From Pleurotus ostreatus/Saccharomyces cerevisiae fusant (Eukaryota > Opisthokonta): 10,688 bases of DNA. Of the stretch, positions 1 through 10,514 are shown one piece after another. The stretch is taken from NCBI GenBank assembly GCA_024196135.1, contig JAMQCK010001216.1, positions 1-10,688 of the forward strand. Direction: 5' to 3'. Position 1 is the stretch's first letter; every line of letters starts with the position of its first letter. The position numbers were made by a program, and so were the translations under genes. Below the pieces are notes generated by a model. That model searched no databases and had not been told where the DNA came from. It saw nothing but the letters and a program-made list of their open reading frames with translations.

Positions 1-22
1 GTCCCACGCCGTCCGCCGCCCC

Positions 23-3000
23 ATGTCACTCAGCCCAGACGCTCATGACAACCCCCGTCCAGAGTCCGTAAACCTCGAATATCTCCGTCAAAGCCCCGCC
101 CCATCCGCCGATGGTTTCCCGCCCTCGCCAATGTCCTCCACCAACATTGCACGCCCCCGCGCGCCCACGCCTGCAGCATCGGTGCCGGCCTCCGATGATG
201 AGACCTGGTCTAGCAACGCGCCTCCGCACGGTGGTGCCGGCCCCGTGAACCTCAATTCGCCCACGTACCAGCTTCAAAACACGTCCCAGGCGCGCCACAA
301 CCCTCGCCACGCGCCAGAGATGGACAGCAACGCGTACGAGCAGGTGTCCGCCCGGCCATTCGCACGCCCCGCCAAGGCGCTCCCGGATCCGTCGCAGTTC
401 CCCGACCCCTACCCCAACCAGGGGCAGCCATCGCGCCTCAGCTCGCACCCACCCACTCTCTACTCCTCGTCCTCCGCATCACCCCGCTCATCCGCGTACA
501 CCACATACAGTAGTCGGCCCCCGTCCAACGACTATGGTCATGTTCGCATCTCATCGGAGGAAGAGGATACGTCGGGTATTATCTCAAGTGCCGTGGCGCA
601 GGCGCTTGAGAGCAACGGTATTGTGTCCGCGACGCCTGGATCGCGTTCCTCTCGGGCGCCCATTGACAAATCGCGGTGGTCCGAACATGGGTTCAGCGTT
701 CGCTCCCGCTCCTCTTCAATCAGCAATACCTATGGAGGAGGACCGAGTCACGATGCCTATTCATCCCCACCTCGATTGGCCCACAAGCCGAGCTACGATG
801 CCAGCTGGGCGACAGTCGACGAGCGCGATGAAGTCGGCATTAGCGACGAAGATGACGACTTTTTGGGTGACTTTGAGGAGGAGGATGAGACGGAGTTGGA
901 GGACGATCAGGGCGACGCAGTGCTCGCTGCCGAGGAGGGGCGCGGCCTGATTGTCCGCGGCGATCGACGTCCGGTGTCCCAACTTCATGTCCAGCCCGGT
1001 GCGTTATACGCCTTCCTTCCTGGTCCCCGAACTTACCGGTTCATATCCCAGGCACCACCCACCTTCTCGTCAGCTCCTCTACAACGCCAAACTCCATGCC
1101 ATCCTTCCTGACCAACATCGTCCCTCAAATATCGAATACGCTTCTTGCCCTAGACATATCCGCCAATTTTCTGAGTGCGCTACCGCCGGTCCTCGCGCAC
1201 TGTGCTAATCTCGAAGAACTTAACGTTGCATATAATCCCTTACGAGTCCTACCTGTATTTGTCGCCCACCTCACCAACCTCCGCGTCCTTATCGCCGATT
1301 CGACGGGAATCTCCACACTGCCAGAGGCTCTCGTCGACCTCGACCGACTGCACACGATCAGTATCCGGAAGAACAAGCTGCACGCCTTGCCCAGCTGGTT
1401 ATGTCTCCTTCCGGCACTCGGTACTCTTATCGTCGATGGCAACCCCTTCCAGGGGCCTTGGAAAGCACTGGTCGATCCGCTGTTGACGAAGTCACCTACC
1501 ACGCCCGCGTATCCGCCCTCCACGCCCATGATGCCGCATTCTTCCGAGGCGTCCACATACACCGACTCGGAGGAATCAGATGAGGAAGACTCCGGCCCGA
1601 CGCGACACAGCGGGCTGTACGACAAGCTCACAGCGGAGGAGGAAGAGCAGACCATTACGCCCGACCGACTGCCGCCCGTTGGTGCAGATCAAATACCGCC
1701 GACACCACCTATTCCTACTTCGCCGCGAGGATTGACGCGCACACGAACGACACCTAATCGTGCTTTTTACGGACAGAACCGCGCCAAGAGCACCGTAGAC
1801 GAGCCGGTCAGTGCGACACCGGAAGACTCCAACTTTGCCGAGCGTGAAGTGAGGAGGATGAAGAGCGCCGGCGACATTCGCAGAGGACGTCCTTTTGCTC
1901 CGCCGACCCCGGAAGATCCCAGCTCGTCGCGACCGCCTCTGCAGCGTGTCGCGGCTTCGAGTTCGAATCTCTTGATGTCGACTTCGCCTCCCACCACACC
2001 AGAGCGACCGGGCATGAGCAAGCGCTTCGCGAGCGTGGGCGCCGCAGCCACTATCGGCGCGTTTGGTCGTGGGAGCGACAATGCGTCACGCCGCCCCTTG
2101 GCTCAATCGATGTGGGATAACTCGCCTGATAGCACCACTACGGAGGAGCACTTGTCTCCGGGACGCGGGTCCGGGCCCTCGTCGCCGGGCATGGTGACTT
2201 CGCCTGTGCCAATGGAGTCCCCAGTGGACTGGAGCGACGGGAAGAGCATCTTGCGAGGACGTCGCGGGAGGGATGGCAAGGAGGGGAAGGAAAAGAGCGG
2301 TCGGTGGGGCTTCCTGAAGAAGATGTCGATGGGGAAGATGAACGCATCGAAGACGGAGGTGCCGACGTCACGTCCGCCCACACAAAGGACGATGCCCCAG
2401 ATCGATATGCGCTTTTCGACCATGGGCTCCTTGGACGCCGTCGTTCCTTCGCGAACGCCGCCAGACTCGCCGCAGCTGAGCAAGAAGGCCTCCGTAGACG
2501 CGTTGAGGGTAGTAACGTCGCCTCCGCCACCGTCTACTCAGCCGTCATTGCCGTCCCCGCCGCCTTCCGGTAACAGTTTGTTGACTCCGACTACTGGACT
2601 TGCACCGAAGTCCGCCAAGCGGCGAAGCTTCTTGCCGCTCGACACCCATAGTTTGTCAATCGCAACACCGGATGCGGGTTCTTTCGTAGGTTCCATGACG
2701 GCGACCAGTGAGGAGGAACCTGCAGACCTCGAGGACCGGCAGGCCACGCCGAGCCCCGGTCCGCCGTCTATAGACCACCATGAGCTCATGCGGATGGAGG
2801 AGGACAGGCAGCGGGAAGCTTATTCTCGGGCCTTGCGCTCCGTAATGGCGTACCTCAAGGACATGAACGACTTGAGCCTGTCGCAGCAGCCTATAGCCAG
2901 CCAGGAGGACTCGATGTTCATGACACGCCCACGCCGCGCAACTGCGGCGGATGGCACGACGTCACCAGGGTCTATAGCCTCGTCTGAGGGTCAGCTGCGG

Positions 3001-4721
3001 TCCACGGACTCCATTCGTATGAACGGCATGGGCCAGACGATGAGCATCGCGCCTTCCGAGTACAGCCAAGGGTCGGGCGACGAGCGCAAGTACAAGGACG
3101 ACAAGGGCAAGCGTGCACTTATCGTGCGGGAGATTGTCACGTCAGTCCCCTTTATATGTGCTACGTCGTCCATTGTGTACTGACGCGGCGCATTTCTAGG
3201 ACCGAGCGGACGTATGTCAAGGGCTTGCACGAGTTGATGGACATCTACATCAAGCCGGCTTCTCAGCATGCGAATATGTTGACCGGCGTAGGTTCGAACA
3301 AGGACCCGGCCATTGTACCAGCGCCGGAGCGCAAGATCGTGTTTGGGGGCGTCGAGGCGCTGTGCTCGTTCCACAAGGACATATTCCTCCCGGCGCTAGA
3401 AGTCGCCGCGGCGCCAGTGCTTGTTAACCCCTCGGTCCTCGAGGAGGCGGATTCAGACGGGCAGCTATCGATGAACGTCGCGCGGGCAGTTGGCAACACG
3501 TTCCTGCGGCATGCCGCGTTCATGAGGATGTACTCGACCTATATCAAGTACGTGGCATGTCCTGCCTTGAGGCGCTAGATAGAGGGCTGAAACTTTGTAC
3601 AGCAACTTCGACCATTCAGTGCAGCGGGTCAAGTACTGGATGACGGAGCGGACGACCGGTACTAACAGTCCCGGATCTGGCGCGCCCCCGTCATCCAGTG
3701 TAGCGCAGCTTGCTGGGATGGGTATGGCCATCTCTGCGATCTCCGGCGCGGATGGTTCCTCTGCCATGTCTGGGCCCGGGACGCCGGCTTTGTCGACGTC
3801 GCAGCGCAAGAGAATCCGCCAGTTCTTGAAGCGGTGCCGTATGAACCCGCGGCACTCGCAATTGAATTTGGAGGGATACCTGCTCTTGCCTGTGCAGCGA
3901 ATACCGCGATACAAGCTTCTGGTGCGTGCGGACGGTCAGCTGTACGGTAGACATCGTCTAAAGGAATCCCGCAGCTCGAGCAGCTCATGCGTAGCGCGCC
4001 GCCGGCTTTCGACCTCATGGACGATCCCATAGATCGCGCCCTGCAGGAGATCTCGTCGCTGGCCAACAACATGAACGAAGGGAAGCGCGAGTCCGAGTCG
4101 CGCCGCAAACTCGTTCAGTGGCAGGCGCGCATAAGAGGGCGTTTCCCGAGTCCGCTGGTGCAACCCCATCGGTAAGCCCACTTATTGGTCTACTCCGCTT
4201 CGCTGGCTGATAGGCATCCAGTCGTTTGATAATGGACGGACCACTTTTGTTGACACGGGTCGTCCGGAAGACGGTGGTGTCCTTCGATGCGTTCAACTCG
4301 CAAGGTGACCCTTCGACGGTACAGGTGGATTGCCTAGCGCCGGAGCTAACGCCGCGACCGCTCATCGGGATCCTTTGCAACGATTTGCTGGTTCTATGTC
4401 GTGATCCTTCGGAGGGTCAGGACCCCAATTCTGCTGTGGACTTGTGGGCTGTCTTGCGAATGCAGACCTTGCCGCAGCCGGCGAGCATCGTGCACGGGAA
4501 TGGTATGTCGTTGTCATGGTTATCCTCCTACGCCTGCTCATCTGTGCTTCCCCCTAGCATTACGGTTAGTCGATAATAAGGCTATCCTCTATTTCGATGC
4601 ACCGTCACCATCGGATGCTCTCAACTGGTATAGAGGTTCGTGCGGCGAAGTCTTACCGTCATTGTCGTCTCTGACATCGCCCGCAGCAATCAACCTGCAC
4701 ATCCCCGCCTCCAAGAGCTGA
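23..4721 (+). CDS. LRR-DH-PH Rho guanine nucleotide exchange factor (8 exons, 5' end possibly outside window)
   Basis: Predicted activator of a Rho-family GTPase (GDP release through the DH domain), acting at the cell cortex. Exons: 23-998, 1052-3140, 3200-3547, 3603-3921, 3975-4171, 4222-4502, 4558-4635, 4687-4721. They join in frame to 1440 residues. Residues 1-270 are Ser/Pro-rich, about 273-306 very acidic, and about 341-480 hold roughly five leucine-rich repeats (LDISANFLSALPP, LNVAYNPLRVLP). About 490-1010 is disordered and Ser/Thr/Pro-rich, with a basic patch containing RWGFLKKMSMGK near 743. The DH domain runs about 1013-1309, from IVREIVTTERTYVKGL to the core motif LLLPVQRIPRYKLL. 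The PH domain is about 1311-1430, with LYFDAPSPSDALNWYR at its C-terminal helix. The frame is open upstream of the ATG at 23 to the window edge, so the start is only the first Met visible. Domains are seen directly; the GTPase target (Rho1, Cdc42 or other) is unknown. Confidence 0.9.
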
Positions 4722-5206
4722 TTTTCTCCGGGGGCGTGCGCGAATTTCGATGTATTTGCTTTGCCTTTGCAGATGTATCTCATCGTCCGGTCCTTTATAC
4801 TTATTTCCTCTACGCGTCTAACCTGGTTTTCTCTATTGCTATCGATTGGTTCTTATGGATTTTAGGACCTTCGTGCCGTGCCACCGTACTGTAAGTATAT
4901 GTGAATATCTCATCCTTAGACAGCCGCGGCGGGGTCTTCGCGCCGTGTATGCAACAGAAATCGAATTTTCATCGCATGCTAGGGTCGTCCGACTGTTACT
5001 TTACTTGTCCAACATATGGGCTTGTGGCACTGGCAGTCCGAGGTAAGATGAAAACCCCTGGAACCGTCGTATTGACACTGCGTTTACCAGCGCGGAGCAG
5101 TAGAGCTTTTTCTTTCGGGCGAGAACTCTTGCGTCGAACATCAAACTCGATATGCCAAAGAGGACACCTCTGCTGCTATGGCGAGGACTTGCCCGAGTGA
5201 TGCTAC
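4722..5206. other. Intergenic region between convergent genes
   Basis: This stretch holds the 3' flanks of the RhoGEF gene (plus) and the MYND gene (minus). No reading frame here starts at ATG and resembles a known protein. The longest plus-strand frame, 4901-5200, opens at a GTG and has no family features. Two plus-strand donor/acceptor pairs can be read (4891-4957 and 5043-5090), which could be 3' UTR introns or chance. I see no tRNA and no repeat. Confidence 0.5.
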
Positions 5207-6574
5207 CTACAAAACACTGGCTTGGAAGGAAAACACGCCTCCATCCACAGGGCTTGGCCGGACATTCAGTTTGACGCTTGCAGTTGTAGGGAGACGACAG
5301 GTTTCCCCGCTGGTAATTCGGTCATGATTTATGTTGAGGAGGATAGGAAAAGAAGGAAAGAGCCAGCACTTACGCATTGTCCGTCTTGATCAGCAACTGC
5401 GAGTTCGTCTCCGCCACACCCAGTACCTCCCACGGTCTCTCGCCAGCATGCTCCGCTCGGTGCCGTTCCTTCCAGTCTATCTTCTGACAGTCCTTGCTGC
5501 AGTACAGCGCCCGCCTCGGCCGGTCCTCGTCTGCACACTGCGTGCACATCACGACCTTGGCCCCATCCTCGCCATCAATCCGGTCGCATACTCGGCACGC
5601 CTCCATAACGTAGAACGCCTCCTCCTTAGGTTTGTGCGGCGCCATGTCGGTGACAGTAAACGGTCGTCGCTTCGGACAGGCGAACGCCACCTCGAGCGCG
5701 GCGTTGAGCGGCTCGCCCGGGAAGGGGTCGAAGACAATGGTCGGCTCCTGGTTAGGGCCGCGGGCCTTCAAGCGCATGTTGCTGAAGAGGGACATATTCT
5801 TGCAGAATGGATGCAGCTCGGGCGTCATGGCGAAGGTGCGCACGTTGATGAGATGTGCGTCGCCGCGGTGCAGGAAGACGATGTGGCGGGTGAGGAGGTG
5901 CATGCCTATGAGGCCTTGCTTCCGGCCATTGTCGTTGTTGTTGACGCGGACGTGCTCGTAGATCCATCGGGGGAGCTCGAAGACGTGGATGAATTTGTAG
6001 CTGACCAGGCCGTTGTCATAGTCGTTCGGGAAGTTGAGGCGCACGGCTCCTTCGTATCTGTGTGACAAGCCCGTGAGCCAAACCATCCGACTGATCAACC
6101 AAGCTACAGCACTCACACTTTGCATTGTCCTTGACGGGTGTACTCCGTCCTACCCGTAAATCGGAGGCCCAACCTCTTGATGTCCGACTCTCGTAGGTAT
6201 AGCCCATCATCAGCAGTGCCAATCAAAGGCTGGATCTGTCCTCATACTGGTACGAGCACGTCCTTTAGGGAGTTCGTCGCCTTACATACCTTTATCTGTG
6301 TTTGCTTCGAACCCTTGGTATTGGTGAGCACGCAGGGATATGTACACTGGCGAAGGTCGAGGTTCGAAGGACGACAGAAAGGCATGCCAGCGAGTTCATC
6401 CGACATCTTCTTTCCAGTCGGAGGAGCGATAATCCATTGGTTGTCGTGTATGATCTCGGAAGGGAAACGGATGAAGTCGAGTGTCTGTAAACATTGACAA
6501 CTAATTAGTCTCGCAGCCGGGGAGCCGCCAATCGAAGTACATACTTCGAAGACCGGTCTTCCGAGGGTCACCAT
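5207..6574 (-). CDS. MYND-type zinc-finger protein (5 exons; both ends uncertain)
   Basis: Modelled exons on the minus strand: 6574-6545, 6484-6290, 6235-6117, 6057-5374, 5309-5207, giving 376 residues. The MYND finger is clear at about residues 269-318 (bases 5448-5597). Its ligands are Cys pairs C269/C272 and C286/C289, then C301/C305 in YCSKDC, then H314 and H318. The last ligand is His where the family usually has Cys. MYND fingers normally bind short proline-rich peptides in partner proteins; no SET domain is present. The 250 residues before the finger look like one compact conserved region (RQCTYPCVLTNTKG, RLNFPNDYDNGLVSYKF, LIGMHLLTRHIVFLHRGDAH) that I cannot name. The start is uncertain: in-frame ATGs exist at 6706 and 6742, and a spliced upstream exon is possible. 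The end is also uncertain: without the last intron the protein stops at 5370 (343 residues). The middle four exons are solid. Confidence 0.8.
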
Positions 6575-6820
6575 GGCTCTAAATGCTTGAAGACTCGCCT
6601 CCCGGGATGGCCGCTGAACGCAGAATACAGGAGGCGAGCTCGAGGCAAGCACGAGAGGGCTCGGAACGAACAAGTCAACATCAATTGTGGCGTGGGAAGA
6701 AGACATACCTCCGCTCGGCCAACGGGCTTCCGGACCGTACATCCTCCTCCGAACCGCGACACGAGTTCTCGCGCGCGACCGTCGATCTCGACGCGTAGAC
6801 CAACGGCGTGCTCCGGCTCG
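6575..6820. promoter_or_regulatory. Divergent promoter region between the MYND gene and IMP1
   Basis: The MYND gene (minus, minimal start 6574) and IMP1 (plus, start 6821) point away from each other, leaving 246 bases that must contain both promoters if the minimal MYND start is right. I see no clear TATA box. The minus-strand pair GTATGT at 6708 and TTCAG ending at 6614 outlines a possible 95-base intron, in the 5' UTR or coding part of the MYND gene. The call rests on gene orientation only. Confidence 0.45.
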
Positions 6821-7550
6821 ATGTTTCGACCATGGCAGGCGTGGCGAAACATACCTTGGAAGGAGGTAAACCTCAAAACTTTTGCTTACGGCCTAGGCTT
6901 GCGGACGCTGAAGGTGCGCTTCCAACCCAATCACTCCGTTCGGGACTCATGGCCCCTTCTTCCGCAGATCGCGAACGTGTTCTGCGCGTTGCACCTCTTT
7001 AGCATCTATGTTGGGCGGCCCGTTATGGTGTGCATTTGCCTCCTCCCTCCCATATCCTCTCCATATACCTAGCAGCTTACACATTCCCCTTCTCAGATGG
7101 CCGGCCCCTCCATGCTCCCCACCTTCGACCATACCGGCGAGGTCGTGATTGAGTCCCGTCTGGGCGCACCCTACGACCGTCGCACCCTTGCCCGTGGGGA
7201 GCTCGTCTCCTTCTACTCCCCCCTCGATCCTATGCGCCTCGTCTGCAAGCGCGTTCTCGGACTGCCAGGTGATATCGCGTGCGTCGACCCGAGTGGGAAG
7301 TATGCGCCGCCAGAGGAGCATGTCGTGGTACCCGAGGGCCATGTGTGGCTCGCGGGGGACAATCTTGCGTGGTCGAGGGATTCGAGGGTGTATGGACCAG
7401 TGCCTATGAGTTTGATCGCGGGGAAGATCAAGGCGAGGGTGAGTGCTGGTGTCTAGTTTGGCGAGATGTTAAGCTGAATCGGATGTGTTCACGCAGATAT
7501 GGCCGCCGTTCAAGCCGATACCCGAGTGGCCGACAGGGAGGACTACATAG
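6821..7550 (+). CDS. IMP1: Mitochondrial inner membrane protease subunit 1 (IMP1, S26 signal peptidase family)
   Basis: Exons 6821-6865, 6968-7027, 7097-7438 and 7497-7550 join in frame to 166 residues, a typical length for this family. In yeast, Imp1 and Imp2 sit in the inner membrane facing the intermembrane space and remove sorting signals from proteins such as cytochrome oxidase subunit 2. A single hydrophobic segment lies at about residues 16-32 (ANVFCALHLFSIYV). The catalytic serine is S40 in GPSMLPTF and the general-base lysine is K86 in VCKRVLGLPGD, forming the Ser/Lys dyad. GHVWLAGDN is followed by SRDSRVYGP; the DSR form points to IMP1, since IMP2 usually has DSN. The C-terminus is ARIWPPFKP then a short tail. 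The three introns are 102, 69 and 58 bases, all phase 0. Without splicing, the third exon would run to a false end at 7456. The stop lies five bases from the stop of the opposing TPR gene. Confidence 0.92.
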
Positions 7551-7555
7551 CGCGC

Positions 7556-8687
7556 CTACTGCTGGAAGTTGACGGAATATCCTCCTTGCGGATTCTGCTC
7601 GAACTTGAAGTTGTCGGTCGACAGGCCAAAGTAGCCTGGGCAAAAAATCGTCAGATGAAGGGATCCGCGAATTGGAGGACGGCCACGCACCCAGGACGCT
7701 ATTCCCCAAGCCCTTTAGCTTGCCCATCATCTCGTCCATCTCGGCCTTCTGCGCGGCTTCGAGTCGGGGCTTCACGCGTCTTTGGGCGCGTTCGATCTCG
7801 CCGTAGAGAGGCGTGTGCGGGGGAATGAGGGTAAGGAGGGTGGCATAGTCTAGATAGATAGCACGCGTGGTGAATATAGAAGCTTCGAGAGGGTAGAATA
7901 TGGGCAGATGCACCTTCGGACGCGCTGGATAGGGATGCCCATGTATTGATGACTTCGTTGCTGGATGCACGTCGTTGCAAGGCTTTGATGTACTTGGGAT
8001 CGTCCGCGAGGGCTACAAGGGAGGGATGAGCGCTCGAACGTGTCGAGAGCATGGGGGAACGCACCTTCAGTGCAGGACGCGACCGCCGCTTTGTGGTCAC
8101 CCTGTGCTTTGTGCGTACAGCGTATCGTTTCTCTGAGGCATAACGCACCAATTTAACATAACATGCACCGATGTTCGCGTTCAATACTGCCCGCGCCTTC
8201 GCGCATTCCGCTTGCATCTCCTCCGGAACTGGATCCGCGTCGCCCTCGGGTTCGTCGTCCTTCTCCTCGCCTCCATCCTCATCGTCACTGGCTTCCTCAT
8301 CGGCAGATGTTCCTTTGTCTTCGTCCTTCTTCGCCGATGGGCTTGCGCTTCGACTCTCGTCATCGTCGTTTGTATCTGGTGTAGCCCTTCGCTTTCCCTT
8401 GTTCTTCCTACTTTCGCGCTTTCGTCTTGGTAGTCGCGCAAGGGCGTTCCGGTATGCCACGAGAGCCTCTGACCACTCCTTCGCTCGGAAAGCATCGTTC
8501 CCCTCCGCCTTCAGCTCCTCCGCCGCGCGCAAGCGATCCTGCGTCACGATCTCATCAGTTAGGCGCCCAACATCGGCACTCGCGATCCACTCGCCTGTAT
8601 CGCCGCACTCGCAGGACTGACAAGGGTCACATTCACCGTCTCCTGCTCATTGCTAGATTCCGCAGGCGCTTCCTCGATGATAGCCAT
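7556..8687 (-). CDS. TTC1: TTC1-type tetratricopeptide repeat protein (6 exons)
   Basis: Minus-strand exons: 8687-8637, 8538-8149, 8101-8065, 8012-7914, 7849-7691, 7635-7556, giving 271 residues. TPR helices begin at about residue 24 (LKAEGNDAFRAKEWSEAL), resume near 127 (ARAVLNANIGACYVKLGDHK) and continue through ADDPKYIKALQRRASSNE. The C-terminus carries MMGKLKGLGNSVLG and then FGLSTDNFKFEQNPQGGYSV, the tail typical of TTC1 relatives. The mammalian protein is an adaptor reported to bind Hsp90, Ras and G-alpha subunits; a similar role here is inference. Between the first two TPR helix pairs lies a strongly charged insert (about residues 55-124), basic and then acidic. Introns are 98, 47, 52, 64 and 55 bases. 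The first donor is ambiguous: GTGAAT at 8636 is preferred, but three other phase-0 donors (8630, 8621, 8579) share the acceptor ending at 8539, which is preceded by the branch-like CTAAC. Confidence 0.88.
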
Positions 8688-8768
8688 GAGTGACGACGGA
8701 GGGCAAGAGGTATCGGCACTTCGGACCGATGTCCCCAATCTCTGGGCGGCCCGAGCGTCGATCACGCC

Positions 8769-8774
8769 CACGTG
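8769..8774. promoter_or_regulatory. E-box CACGTG
   Basis: The palindrome CACGTG sits in the shared promoter, 127 bases before the LYS1 ATG and 82 bases before the start of the divergent TPR gene. bHLH proteins of the Cbf1/Pho4 type bind this core in fungi. A six-base match alone is weak evidence of use. Confidence 0.35.
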
Positions 8775-8810
8775 CGCCTAAATTACCTCCACAAGTCAAG
8801 TTCGTCCGTC

Positions 8811-8834
8811 GAGTCACCGACGATCCAGAGTCAC
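8811..8834. promoter_or_regulatory. Two GAGTCAC copies, candidate Gcn4/Cpc1 (general amino acid control) sites
   Basis: GAGTCAC occurs at 8811-8817 and again at 8828-8834, a 17-base step. GAGTCA matches six of the seven bases of the Gcn4/Cpc1 bZIP site TGAGTCA. Both copies lie 67 to 90 bases before the ATG of LYS1, a gene type known to be under general amino acid control in fungi. Each copy lacks the first T of the full site (CGAGTCA and AGAGTCA). Binding is inferred, not shown. Confidence 0.45.
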
Positions 8835-8900
8835 TTTTCCTTCCTCCCCTCACCACCAACCTACCCCTTCACCCTACCCACCCAAAAGAAAAGCGCCAGC

Positions 8901-10201
<1,301 letters not shown>

Positions 10202-10514
10202 ACCGGTATTTCTCTATGGAATCTTGCATCGTGTTCTGACTTGCTCTACTCTTGCGCTATGCGCTACTGCTACTGCTACTGTTGCTAAAAGTGCTTAACT
10301 GTACTCGTACGCGTTCGAGGTCGATAGTTGGGCACCTAGATAGGAATCGAAGTGTTATGGGGGGCTATAGCAGGACGGAGTGAGCGCCAAGGCGGGCCGG
10401 AATCATGGATGCGAAGATTCGGCGGCGACGAGAACAAATGGGTTGCTACGGCGCAGTCACGGTGTCACCGCTTGGGCCTGGCGCGTGTGTAAAAGCAGGC
10501 GGCGCCCACGCCTT
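10202..10514. other. LYS1 3' flank, no gene seen
   Basis: This stretch follows the LYS1 stop codon and should hold its 3' UTR and polyadenylation region. I see no coding frame with family features and no RNA gene. Apart from a short hexamer repeat listed separately, nothing stands out. Confidence 0.5.
10263..10280. repeat. Short tandem repeat (GCTACT)x3
   Basis: Three exact copies of GCTACT are followed by the variant GTTGCT, about 60 bases after the LYS1 stop, probably within its 3' UTR. The repeat is very short and probably of no functional weight. Confidence 0.5.

Larger units (their letters stand above)
8688..8900. promoter_or_regulatory. Bidirectional promoter of the TTC1-type gene and LYS1
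   Basis: Only 213 bases separate the two divergent start codons, so both promoters and both 5' UTRs must fit here. The stretch 8834-8883 is almost free of G and rich in C and T, the pattern often found just upstream of fungal start codons, and it leads directly into the LYS1 ATG at 8901. An E-box and two GAGTCAC copies lie upstream of it and are listed separately. Confidence 0.7.

Noticed and set aside
4208..4213. Acceptor TAG just before GCATCC in the last DH intron of the RhoGEF gene
   Set aside because: Using it leads to an in-frame TGA within a few codons; the next acceptor (CAG ending at 4221) restores RRLIMDGPLLLTR and the PH domain.
4901..5200. 99-codon plus-strand frame in the intergenic region as a small gene
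   Set aside because: It opens with GTG rather than ATG, shows no domain or composition typical of a protein, and contains splice-like sites.
5331..6065. 244-codon open frame on the plus strand across the MYND gene
   Set aside because: It mirrors the MYND coding exon; the minus strand carries the recognisable zinc finger and consistent splice sites.
7699..8547. Continuous 282-codon minus-strand frame over the TPR gene
   Set aside because: It reads through three introns; only its first part is real. Splicing restores the TPR and C-terminal TTC1 signature that lie in other frames.
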